DNA of 19,697 bases from Hydrogenovibrio sp. UBA650 (GTDB lineage Bacteria; Pseudomonadota; Gammaproteobacteria; Thiomicrospirales; Thiomicrospiraceae): positions 1 to 19,697 of the forward strand of contig DBOI01000115.1 of assembly GCA_002299245.1 (NCBI GenBank), read 5' to 3'. This document shows, piece after piece, positions 1-6,859 of the stretch. Every line of letters starts with the position of its first letter. The stretch's first letter is position 1. Below the pieces are notes generated by a model. That model did not search any database, was not told the origin of the DNA, and saw only the letters and a list, made by a program, of their open reading frames with translations. Made by a program: the position numbers and the translations under genes.

Positions 1-463
1 CTTCATGGTAATCTTTACCAACCTGCATCATAGGCGCCCCAGTACAGGCCCCCAGACACTCAACCTTTTTCCAGGAAAACTTTCCATCAGGAGTAACTTC
101 GCCAGGCCCAACACCTAGACGTTTCTTAAGGTGAGCATAGATCTCTTCGTTTCCACGCAACATACAAGAAACACTGTTACAAATACAAAGCTTAGTTTTA
201 CCAACTGGTTTATGCTCATAATTTCCGTAGAAAGTCGCTACTTCGTAGACTTCCATTGGCGAAATTTCTAGGTATGCAGCAATTTGGTCCATTAGATCGG
301 TGGTCAAATAGCCGTGGTGTGTCTCTTGAACAATACGTAAAGCTGGCATAACAGCAGACTTACGCTCGCCCTCTGGATAGTTGGCGATCCATTTATCAAT
401 GCGCTCTTTAACTTCGCCTTGAATAAAGTTGGCTGTATCAGTTGATGTCATCGCTGAACTCAT
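1..463 (-). CDS. nuoE: NADH-quinone oxidoreductase subunit E (partial, 3' end beyond window)
   Basis: This is the 24-kDa-type [2Fe-2S] subunit of respiratory complex I, in the cytoplasmic NADH-oxidizing arm. I translated it by hand from the ATG at 463; the reading frame stays open to the left edge, giving about 154 residues. The thioredoxin-like iron-sulfur signature is visible: CNSVSC (Cys95 and Cys100) and CLGAC (Cys136 and Cys140), the expected C-x4-C and C-x3-C ligand pairs for the N1a cluster. The stretch VYEVATFYGNY at about 72-82 is also typical of the family. The start codon overlaps the nuoD stop (ATGA arrangement), which suggests translational coupling. A second Met at residue 5 (ATG at 451) is a possible alternative start. 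The C-terminus and presumably nuoF lie outside the window. Confidence 0.96.
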   Translation of the reverse strand, partial: MSSAMTSTDTANFIQGEVKERIDKWIANYPEGERKSAVMPALRIVQETHHGYLTTDLMDQIAAYLEISPMEVYEVATFYGNYEHKPVGKTKLCICNSVSCMLRGNEEIYAHLKKRLGVGPGEVTPDGKFSWKKVECLGACTGAPMMQVGKDYHE

Positions 464-1713
464 CGGTCGATCTCCCCAAATACAATATCCTGTGTTCCAA
501 TAATCGAAACTACATCGGCAATCATGTGGCCTTTTACCATCTCATCTAACGAAGCCAGATGAGGGAATCCAGGTGCACGAATTTTCATTTTGTAAGGCTT
601 ATTAGCGCCATCTGAAACCATATAAATTCCAAACTCGCCTTTAGGATGTTCAACCGCTGCATAAACTTCATTTTCAGGAACTGTATACCCTTCAGTGTAA
701 AGCTTAAAGTGGTGAATCAAAGCTTCCATATTTGACTTGGCATCCTCTCGCGATGGTGGCGCAACCTTATTATCAGAAGTCATTACTGGGCCATCATTTT
801 TCTTAAGCCAATCGACACACTGCTTAATAATCTTGTTAGATTCACGCATCTCAGAAACACGAACCAGATAGCGGTCATAACAATCCCCTGTCACGCCTAC
901 AGGAATATCAAAGTCCATTTTGTCATAGACTTCATAAGGCTGTTTTTTACGCAGATCCCATGCAATCCCAGAACCTCGAATCATAGGGCCTGTAAATCCT
1001 AGTTGAAGCGCTCTTTCAGGAGACACAATTCCAATATCAACCGTACGCTGTTTCCAGATACGGTTATCAGTCAACAAGGTCTCATACTCATCAACATAAC
1101 CAGGGAAACGTTCAGTAAAGGCTTCTATGAAATCAAGCAGAGTTCCTTCACGAGTTGAGTTCAATTCATCAAGTTTTTTACCATCAGTCCATTTTGACTT
1201 TTCATACTTTGCCATAGTATCTGGCAGGTCACGGTAAACCCCTCCCGGACGATAGTATGCGGCGTGCATACGTGCACCAGAAACAGCTTCATAACAATCC
1301 ATCAAATCTTCACGCTCTCGGAAAGCGTAGAGGAATACAGTCATAGCACCGATATCAAGAGCGTGAGCTCCCAGCCACATCAAGTGGTTTAGAATACGGG
1401 TAATTTCATCAAACATGGTACGAATGTATTGAGCGCGTTCTGGAACTTCCACACCGAGCATTTTTTCAATCGACATTACGTAGGCGTGCTCATTAGACAT
1501 CATAGATACATAATCTAGACGATCCATATAGCCAATAGACTGGTTGTACGGTTTGTATTCAGCCAGCTTTTCTGTACCACGGTGCAGCAGACCAATATGC
1601 GGGTCTGAACGAACAACCGTCTCACCGTCCAGCTCAAGAACCAAACGCAGTACCCCGTGCGCTGATGGATGCTGTGGACCAAAGTTAAGTGTATAGTTAC
1701 GAATTTCAGGCAT
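460..1713 (-). CDS. nuoD: NADH-quinone oxidoreductase subunit D (49-kDa type)
   Basis: Encodes the 417-residue NuoD, the hydrogenase-derived subunit that forms the quinone-binding cavity with NuoB in the peripheral arm of complex I. Family-specific stretches are present: FGPQHPSAHGVLRL at residues 11-24, HIGLLHRGTEKL near 39-50, and the C-terminal ending DIVFGEIDR. The length is that of stand-alone NuoD proteins; it is not fused to NuoC as in E. coli. The ATG at 1713 is supported by an AGGA motif about 7 nt upstream. The gene begins 13 nt after the nuoC stop and its own stop overlaps the nuoE start. No truncation or missing block is visible. Confidence 0.98.
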   Translation of the reverse strand: MPEIRNYTLNFGPQHPSAHGVLRLVLELDGETVVRSDPHIGLLHRGTEKLAEYKPYNQSIGYMDRLDYVSMMSNEHAYVMSIEKMLGVEVPERAQYIRTMFDEITRILNHLMWLGAHALDIGAMTVFLYAFREREDLMDCYEAVSGARMHAAYYRPGGVYRDLPDTMAKYEKSKWTDGKKLDELNSTREGTLLDFIEAFTERFPGYVDEYETLLTDNRIWKQRTVDIGIVSPERALQLGFTGPMIRGSGIAWDLRKKQPYEVYDKMDFDIPVGVTGDCYDRYLVRVSEMRESNKIIKQCVDWLKKNDGPVMTSDNKVAPPSREDAKSNMEALIHHFKLYTEGYTVPENEVYAAVEHPKGEFGIYMVSDGANKPYKMKIRAPGFPHLASLDEMVKGHMIADVVSIIGTQDIVFGEIDR

Positions 1714-1726
1714 TACATAATCCTAA

Positions 1727-2407
1727 TTAAACGTCGCTAGGCGCTTCTTTATTTTTACGGATAACTCGAGGTACGTTTACACGGTTTTCAATCGAAACCG
1801 GCTCATAAATCACTCGACCTTTCTCAGCGTCATAACGCGTTTCAACTGTTCCCTGGAGCGGGAAGTCTTTTCTAAGTGGGTGCCCCACAAAACCGTAGTC
1901 AGTCAAGATACGGCGTAAATCTGGGTGGCCTTTAAAAAGCACACCGTACATATCAAATGCTTCGCGTTCAAACCAATTGGCGACATTCCAGATATCAATC
2001 ACACTATCCACGACCGGCATTGCCGTTGAATCAGGATATACCTTGACACGCAATCTCACATTATTAGAGACAGACAAAAGGTGATAAATAGCCGCATAAC
2101 GCCTATCCATAGCATTTGGATCAATTTCATTCTCGTCTTCAGCAAAGTCAAATACTCCGCGACTAAAACCTTTATTGGGTGCGCTCATAGTTTCCCAGTT
2201 AGCTTCCCCAAAATCTAAATAATCTACCGCGGTAATATCAATAAGCTGTTCAAATCCTAAGTCATCGCGTATCTTAAGAAAGTTGGCAAACGCCGTCTCT
2301 GGCTTAAGTTCAATTGTCAGTTCGTCCAAAGCAATTTTAGATGCAACGACTTCTTCACCAAGAACCTCTTGAAGTTTTGTCTGTAAATCTAATATTGACT
2401 GTTTCAT
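1727..2407 (-). CDS. nuoC: NADH-quinone oxidoreductase subunit C (30-kDa type)
   Basis: A 226-residue NuoC, the structural subunit that packs against NuoD in the peripheral arm of complex I and carries no cofactor. Diagnostic conserved segments are WFEREAFDMYGVLF at 145-158 and HPLRKDFPLQG at 176-186. It is a separate gene rather than a NuoCD fusion, as in most bacteria outside the enterobacteria. The region around residues 64-104, rich in acidic residues (FDFAEDENEIDP), looks like a variable insertion. The gene lies 19 nt downstream of the nuoB stop and 13 nt upstream of nuoD, inside the nuo operon. Its ribosome binding site is weak (A-rich with AAGAA), so translation may depend partly on its neighbours. 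Confidence 0.97.
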   Translation of the reverse strand: MKQSILDLQTKLQEVLGEEVVASKIALDELTIELKPETAFANFLKIRDDLGFEQLIDITAVDYLDFGEANWETMSAPNKGFSRGVFDFAEDENEIDPNAMDRRYAAIYHLLSVSNNVRLRVKVYPDSTAMPVVDSVIDIWNVANWFEREAFDMYGVLFKGHPDLRRILTDYGFVGHPLRKDFPLQGTVETRYDAEKGRVIYEPVSIENRVNVPRVIRKNKEAPSDV

Positions 2408-2426
2408 AGTTTTTATTCTTTTTCTG

Positions 2427-2903
2427 TTATCTGGCTATGGTGTTAGTGCGTCTAATCTTGTTTTGCAACTGTACAATTCCATATAGCAGTGCTTCAGCAG
2501 TCGGTGGGCAACCTGGAACATATACATCAACCGGAACGATTCGATCACAACCGCGAACGACAGCATAAGAGTAGTGATAATAACCACCACCATTTGCACA
2601 CGAACCCATCGAAATCACCCAACGAGGCTCTGCCATCTGGTCATAAACCTTTCTCAATGCAGGAGCCATCTTGTTAACTAGTGTACCTGCAACCACCATC
2701 ACATCAGATTGGCGAGGACTTGGACGAAAGATAATTCCAAAACGGTCAAGATCGTATCTTGATGCACCAGCATGCATCATCTCTACCGCACAACAAGCCA
2801 GGCCAAAAGTCATTGGCCACAGAGACCCTGTGCGAGCCCAGTTAATTAGCTTATCTGCAGAGGTGGTAACGACACCTTCTTTTAAAACGCCTTCTACTCC
2901 CAT
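2427..2903 (-). CDS. nuoB: NADH-quinone oxidoreductase subunit B (N2 cluster subunit)
   Basis: NuoB carries the N2 [4Fe-4S] cluster, the last in the chain, which reduces quinone at the NuoB-NuoD interface. The cluster ligands are visible: the tandem CC in FGLACCAVEMMH, a Cys in SMGSCANGGGYY, and a Cys in VPGCPPTAEAL (Cys37, Cys38, Cys102 and Cys132 from my start). I place the start at the ATG at 2903 (158 residues, beginning MGVEGVLKEG), not at the longer reading frame from 2924. The 2903 ATG has an AAGGAG ribosome binding site with 7-nt spacing, and the MGVEGV-type N-terminus is common in this subfamily. The longer start would overlap nuoA by 31 nt; mine overlaps by 10. It lacks the long N- and C-terminal extensions of E. 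coli NuoB. Confidence 0.97.
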   Translation of the reverse strand: MGVEGVLKEGVVTTSADKLINWARTGSLWPMTFGLACCAVEMMHAGASRYDLDRFGIIFRPSPRQSDVMVVAGTLVNKMAPALRKVYDQMAEPRWVISMGSCANGGGYYHYSYAVVRGCDRIVPVDVYVPGCPPTAEALLYGIVQLQNKIRRTNTIAR

Positions 2904-3250
2904 TCCAGCGCTCCTTTTTTCCATTCATAGATAAAACCAACTACCAGCAGCGAGAGAAATACACCCATTGCCAGAAGCCCAAACAAACCTATCTCATCAA
3001 GCACTACTGCCCATGGGAAAAGGAATGCAATTTCCAAATCAAAAATAATAAATAGAATAGCAACAAGATAGAAGCGTACATCGAACTTCATTCGTGCATC
3101 TTCAAAGGCTTCAAACCCACACTCATAGGGTGAGTTTTTTTCAACATCTGGTTTTTGCGGACCCAGTAAGTACCCGATTAAAATCGGGCCTACACCGAAA
3201 CCAATCCCCAGTGCAATAAAAACCAGAACTGGAAGGTAATTTTCTAGCAT
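2894..3250 (-). CDS. nuoA: NADH-quinone oxidoreductase subunit A
   Basis: A 118-residue inner-membrane subunit of complex I at the junction between the membrane and peripheral arms. Three transmembrane helices can be read at about residues 5-29, 60-81 and 87-108. The conserved cytoplasmic loop contains PYECGFEAF (41-49), holding the Cys known to change accessibility between conformational states of the enzyme, followed by FDLEIAFLFPW (70-80), with conserved acidic residues in the membrane. It is the first gene of the nuo cluster and lies 94 nt downstream of tRNA-Leu. A GAGG motif lies about 10 nt before the ATG. Its 3' end overlaps nuoB. No clear promoter was seen in the 94-nt leader, so read-through from the secG-tRNA unit is plausible. 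Confidence 0.97.
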   Translation of the reverse strand: MLENYLPVLVFIALGIGFGVGPILIGYLLGPQKPDVEKNSPYECGFEAFEDARMKFDVRFYLVAILFIIFDLEIAFLFPWAVVLDEIGLFGLLAMGVFLSLLVVGFIYEWKKGALEWE

Positions 3251-3344
3251 TGGTATTCGACCTCGTCTAGTATTATTATCTGCTACTCCAGCGTAACAGT
3301 TGTTTCGACGTTGAACATCTTACGCATTCTACGTCATCTTAATT

Positions 3345-3429
3345 TGGTGCCGATGGCCGGAGTTGAACCGGCACAGCTTACGCTACTACCCCCTCAAGAT
3401 AGCGTGTCTACCAATTCCACCACATCGGC
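3345..3429 (-). tRNA. tRNA-Leu (anticodon GAG)
   Basis: Read on the minus strand, an 85-nt class II tRNA including an encoded CCA end. The acceptor stem GCCGATG pairs with CATCGGC, followed by discriminator A and CCA. The D-loop region contains TGGAATTGGTAGACACG, the usual tRNA-Leu form. The anticodon stem CTATC/GGTAG encloses TTGAGGG, giving anticodon GAG at positions 3393-3395, which reads CUC/CUU leucine codons. A long variable arm and a T-loop of GGTTCAACTCC follow. It lies only about 18 nt downstream of the secG stop and 94 nt upstream of nuoA on the same strand. It is therefore probably cut out of a longer secG-tRNA(-nuo) transcript. Confidence 0.97.
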
Positions 3430-3447
3430 AATTGTGCAAAACGCTAC

Positions 3448-3780
3448 CTATTCAGGAATAACTGGCGCTTTAATATCTTCTGGCGGCTTAGAGGCTTCTT
3501 CGATAGGAGCTTCTTGCTTAGTCACACTTTGGTAACCTTTAGCAGCATCATTTGCAACCCAAGCTAAAACCAAGCTAGTCACAAAGAAGGCTGTCGCCAT
3601 GATTGCAGTAACACGTGATAAGAAAGTAGCTGAACCACCGCTGCCGAACACTGACTGTGAAGATGAACCCCCACCACCAAAGTTAGCACCGGCATCAGCC
3701 CCCTTACCATGTTGAATCAGCACCAAGCCAACCAGAATCACTGCAATAATTAAATGTATTGTTAAAACAATTCCAAACAT
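3448..3780 (-). CDS. secG: Preprotein translocase subunit SecG
   Basis: A 110-residue small membrane subunit of the SecYEG translocon, which assists SecA-driven protein export. Two hydrophobic helices are visible: residues about 2-22 (FGIVLTIHLIIAVILVGLVLI) and about 54-76 (SRVTAIMATAFFVTSLVLAWV). The typical QHGKGADAGANFGGGGSSS linker lies between them, followed by the SVFGSGGSATFLSR block. The C-terminal tail is short and rich in acidic residues and proline, which is variable in the family. It starts 3 nt after the tpiA stop, so it is almost certainly co-transcribed with tpiA. tRNA-Leu follows immediately, the common gammaproteobacterial tpiA-secG-tRNA-Leu arrangement. Confidence 0.96.
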   Translation of the reverse strand: MFGIVLTIHLIIAVILVGLVLIQHGKGADAGANFGGGGSSSQSVFGSGGSATFLSRVTAIMATAFFVTSLVLAWVANDAAKGYQSVTKQEAPIEEASKPPEDIKAPVIPE

Positions 3781-3783
3781 CTC

Positions 3784-4539
3784 TTAACCCGCCGCCTTAC
3801 AGATAGCGATAAAATCTTCTGCATCTAAAGAGGCACCGCCAATCAGGCCGCCATCAATATCTGCTTGTCCAAATAGCTCTTTAGCATTCCCTGGCTTAAC
3901 GCTACCGCCATACTGAATAATAACTCGATCCGCAACAGTCGCATCAAGCTGAGCAAGTTTATTACGAATAAACGCATGAACCTCTTGCGCTTGTTCTGGA
4001 GAAGCCGTAACACCAGTACCGATTGCCCAAACAGGCTCATAAGCAATTACGGTATTATTGAAACCTGAAATTCCTACTACCGTTAAAACTGCGTCCAATT
4101 GAGCAGCAATAACTTGTTCCATAGTACCTGACTCACGCTCTTCAAGCGTTTCACCTACGCAAAGAATTGGAGTAACACCTGCATCTAATGCAACTTTAAC
4201 TTTGGCTGCAACTTCAACATCGGTTTCACCATAGATAGAACGGCGTTCAGAGTGACCTAATATTACATACTCGCAACCCATATCCTTAAGCATTTCAACC
4301 GATACTTCACCGGTAAAAGCTCCTTGAACAGGTTCAGAAGCCATATTTTGAGCACCAACACTAATGCGCTCCGAACTTAAGGTACGCTTAGTAAAATCTG
4401 CATAGATAGCTGGAGGACAAACCGCTACATCAACGTTGCCTAGCTCAGATATTTTCGAGTTAAGATCTGTGACCAAGCTTAAGATTGATGCCTTGGAACC
4501 ATGCATCTTCCAGTTGCCCGCTACAAATGGTTTTCTCAT
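3784..4539 (-). CDS. tpiA: Triose-phosphate isomerase
   Basis: A 251-residue cytoplasmic TIM-barrel enzyme that interconverts dihydroxyacetone phosphate and glyceraldehyde 3-phosphate. All catalytic residues are in place: Asn9 and Lys11 in AGNWKMHGS, the electrophile His96 in ILGHSERR, and the base Glu168 in YEPVWAIGTG (167-176), which begins the mobile loop 6. The phosphate-binding stretch near the C-terminus, GGSVKPGNAKEL followed by GGLIGGASL, is intact. The length is normal. The start is supported by a GGAG motif 8 nt before the ATG. It lies 68 nt downstream of glmM, the largest gap between folP and secG, where a separate weak promoter may lie. Confidence 0.98.
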   Translation of the reverse strand: MRKPFVAGNWKMHGSKASILSLVTDLNSKISELGNVDVAVCPPAIYADFTKRTLSSERISVGAQNMASEPVQGAFTGEVSVEMLKDMGCEYVILGHSERRSIYGETDVEVAAKVKVALDAGVTPILCVGETLEERESGTMEQVIAAQLDAVLTVVGISGFNNTVIAYEPVWAIGTGVTASPEQAQEVHAFIRNKLAQLDATVADRVIIQYGGSVKPGNAKELFGQADIDGGLIGGASLDAEDFIAICKAAG

Positions 4540-4568
4540 TTATTATTCTCCAACACAAAAGTTTTACA

Positions 4569-4597
4569 ATGTTAGCGTTTTCTTTTACCAAAAACAA
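4569..4597 (-). promoter_or_regulatory. Candidate sigma-70-like promoter before tpiA
   Basis: Read on the minus strand in the 68-nt glmM-tpiA gap: a -35-like TTGTTT (4592-4597) and a -10-like TAACAT (4569-4574) with 17-nt spacing, about 29 nt before the tpiA ATG. The match to consensus is partial (3/6 and 4/6) in an AT-rich stretch, so it may be chance. Confidence 0.25.
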
Positions 4598-4607
4598 TAT
4601 TGCATTT

Positions 4608-5936
4608 TTATGAATTTTCTGCTTTAACCACTGTAATCAACTCGTCTGCCAAGCTCTCAACCAGCTGTCTATCCTCGCCTTCAACCATTACACGGATCAA
4701 TGGCTCGGTACCCGAAGCCCTAACTAATATTCTGCCTTTATCTGCAAGTTTTTTCTCAGCATCTTCTATAGCGGACTTTAACACAGGATTAGTCATCATT
4801 TTTTGAGCGTCATCAAGTTGCAGGTTTTTAAGTACCGATGGATAAAAATCGACTTCAGCTGCCAGTTCATCCAAAGACTGGTTTGCGCCAACGATTGCCG
4901 ACATTACTTGCAGAGCGGCAATAATACCATCCCCGGTGGAAATCTTATTTAGAGCCAGCACATGACCCGATGGTTCCGCACCAAAACTCCAACCTTTCTC
5001 AGTAAGCAACTGCATAACATAGCGATCACCTACTGCAGAACGTACAAACTCAATCCCTTTTGACTTTAGAGCATTTTCAACTGCAAGATTACTCATCACC
5101 GTTCCAACTACCCCCGGCACCGATTTTGAGCCTTGAGTGGCAAGGATATACAAGATTTTATCGCCATCAACCAACTCTCCCTGACTAGTGACCATCATCA
5201 CTCTGTCACCATCACCATCAAAGGCGATACCCAGGTCGGCACCTTGCTCAACCACAGCTTTCTGGAGTGCATCAATATAGGTTGCACCGCAACCTTGATT
5301 GATATTTATACCATCAGGCTGATCGCCAATGGTTACAATCTCTGCGCCTAGCTCCTTGAACACGTGTGGTGCTATGTGATAAGTAGCTCCATGTGAACAG
5401 TCAAGTACGATTTTGAAACCGGTTAGCTTCTGTTTGGCATCGAAAGTACTTTTGCAGAATTCAATATACCTACCTGGAGCATCATCTATTCGCCAGGCCT
5501 TACCAAGGTTTTCCGAAGCGACGACTTCTATATCCTGCTCAAATGCAGCTTCAACTTCAAGCTCCATCTCATCACTGATCTTTTTTCCCTCTGCAGAGAA
5601 AAACTTAATACCGTTGTCATGATGAGGGTTGTGCGATGCACTGATCACAACGCCCATATCCGCTCTAAATGTCTGAGTAAGATAAGCTACCGCTGGTGTT
5701 GGCATTGGACCAAGCAGCATGACATCAATCCCAGCAGCAATGAACCCGGCTTCAAGTGCAGATTCAAACATATAGCCAGAGATACGGGTGTCCTTTCCGA
5801 TCATCACTCTTTTTTGGCCTCTGGCCTTCATTACCTTACCAGTCGCCCAACCTAGCTTTAAAATCTGATCAGGGCGAATCATGCCAGAACCTACCCGATT
5901 CCTAATACCATCGGTACCAAAATATTTCTTATCCAT
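4608..5936 (-). CDS. glmM: Phosphoglucosamine mutase
   Basis: A 442-residue enzyme that converts glucosamine-6-phosphate to glucosamine-1-phosphate, the step before GlmU on the way to UDP-N-acetylglucosamine for peptidoglycan and LPS. The four hallmark regions of the alpha-D-phosphohexomutase family are intact: the phosphoserine loop SASHNPHHDNGIK with Ser101, the Mg-binding DGDGDR at 240-245, the sugar-specificity loop EPSGH at 321-325, and the phosphate-binding RASGTEP at 406-412. The N-terminus KKYFGTDGIRNRVG is typical of GlmM rather than of phosphomannomutase. It begins 9 nt after the folP stop, the conserved folP-glmM pairing. Length is normal for the family. Confidence 0.98.
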   Translation of the reverse strand: MDKKYFGTDGIRNRVGSGMIRPDQILKLGWATGKVMKARGQKRVMIGKDTRISGYMFESALEAGFIAAGIDVMLLGPMPTPAVAYLTQTFRADMGVVISASHNPHHDNGIKFFSAEGKKISDEMELEVEAAFEQDIEVVASENLGKAWRIDDAPGRYIEFCKSTFDAKQKLTGFKIVLDCSHGATYHIAPHVFKELGAEIVTIGDQPDGININQGCGATYIDALQKAVVEQGADLGIAFDGDGDRVMMVTSQGELVDGDKILYILATQGSKSVPGVVGTVMSNLAVENALKSKGIEFVRSAVGDRYVMQLLTEKGWSFGAEPSGHVLALNKISTGDGIIAALQVMSAIVGANQSLDELAAEVDFYPSVLKNLQLDDAQKMMTNPVLKSAIEDAEKKLADKGRILVRASGTEPLIRVMVEGEDRQLVESLADELITVVKAENS

Positions 5937-5945
5937 AGCTAACCT

Positions 5946-6782
5946 CTAAAGCAGATATGAGGTGACCCTTAAAGACTCAACTGTTGACCCCACATCGTGA
6001 ACCCTTACAATCTTTGCGCCTTTCAGGCCCGCCAATGTAGCGGCAGCAACACTGCCAAATACACGCTGTTCCACGGGTGCCTCATCTAGTATCTCCGCAA
6101 TCATTCTTTTGCGTGAAACACCTACCAATACAGGGTAGTTAGTTTCAACCAATTCTGATAAATCTGCAAATAGCGCAGTATTATGCTCTAAAGTCTTGCC
6201 AAAACCAAACCCAGGATCAAGAATTAATTTATTCTGTTCAATTCCTGCCTCTAAACATGCTTTTACACGCCCAAGTAAAAACTCAGCAACATCTTTAACC
6301 ACATTTTGGTAGCTGGGCGCTTTTTGCATATTTTTGGGTGAGCCCTGTTTATGCATTAAACAAGCGTAAACTTTAGTCTCAGCAACCAGCTCAATCGCTC
6401 CCGGCTCTTGCAAGGCATTCACATCATTAACAATATCTGCTCCAGCCTGAACTGCCTGACGCATTACTTCTGGTTTATAAGTATCAATAGAAACAGGAAT
6501 ATCAAACTTCTGCTTTATAAGCTCTATCACAGGAATAACTCTTTGCAATTCAATATCAACAGAGACCTCATCAGCACCAGGCCTGGTAGACTCTCCGCCT
6601 ACATCGATAATATCGACACCCTCAGACAGCATCTGCACAACCCGTTTTTCAATGGTATTAATATTTTCGAATTGACCACCATCAGAAAAAGAGTCTGGGG
6701 TTACATTTAAAACACCCATAACAAGAGGCATTCCCGGCCTTTTATCAGCATTTTTTTGTAAGGCAGATTCAAGGTTAAACAT
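5946..6782 (-). CDS. folP: Dihydropteroate synthase
   Basis: A 278-residue TIM-barrel enzyme that joins p-aminobenzoate to dihydropterin pyrophosphate in folate synthesis; it is the classical sulfonamide target. Signature motifs are visible: MGVLNVTPDSFSDGG ending at residue 36, GGESTRPGA at 62-70, DPGFGFGKT at 189-197 for pterin binding, and SRKRMI at 223-228 for the diphosphate/pABA site. The ATG at 6782 gives an ordinary N-terminus, although the ribosome binding site is weak. It is the first gene after the ftsH terminator and directly precedes glmM. folC, a later folate gene, lies in the other block of this window at 13315-14607. Confidence 0.98.
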   Translation of the reverse strand: MFNLESALQKNADKRPGMPLVMGVLNVTPDSFSDGGQFENINTIEKRVVQMLSEGVDIIDVGGESTRPGADEVSVDIELQRVIPVIELIKQKFDIPVSIDTYKPEVMRQAVQAGADIVNDVNALQEPGAIELVAETKVYACLMHKQGSPKNMQKAPSYQNVVKDVAEFLLGRVKACLEAGIEQNKLILDPGFGFGKTLEHNTALFADLSELVETNYPVLVGVSRKRMIAEILDEAPVEQRVFGSVAAATLAGLKGAKIVRVHDVGSTVESLRVTSYLL

Positions 6783-6805
6783 AGAAGGGTCTCATATGGA
6801 ATTCC

Positions 6806-6830
6806 AAAAAAAAGCCCCGAAAAACGGGGC
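6806..6830 (-). terminator. Intrinsic terminator downstream of ftsH
   Basis: A perfect 6-bp GC-rich stem (GCCCCG at 6814-6819, CGGGGC at 6825-6830) with an AAAAA loop. Read on the minus strand it is followed by eight T residues (A-run at 6806-6813), the textbook form for transcripts leaving ftsH. It lies 29 nt after the ftsH stop and 24 nt before the folP start, so it should separate, at least partly, rlmE-ftsH expression from folP-glmM. On the plus strand the following sequence is a poor T-tract (CTTTC), so it is mainly one-directional. Confidence 0.9.
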
Positions 6831-6859
6831 CTTTCAATTTCGGTTTATTATAGCAGAAT

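Noticed and set aside
2489..2934. Two overlapping plus-strand frames opposite nuoB
   Set aside because: Both are shadows of the strongly conserved nuoB gene; there is no motif and no supporting ribosome binding site or promoter.
3311..3535. Plus-strand frame MNILRILRHLNLVPMAGVEP
   Set aside because: It runs antisense through tRNA-Leu and into secG. Translated tRNA antisense giving a MAGVEPA-like peptide is a familiar artefact.
6791..6806. Minus-strand GGAATTCCATATG, identical to a common EcoRI/NdeI cloning-primer tail
   Set aside because: The ATG it contains is out of frame with folP and soon meets a stop. The surroundings are continuous natural sequence with the real folP start 12 nt further on, so it is most likely coincidence.
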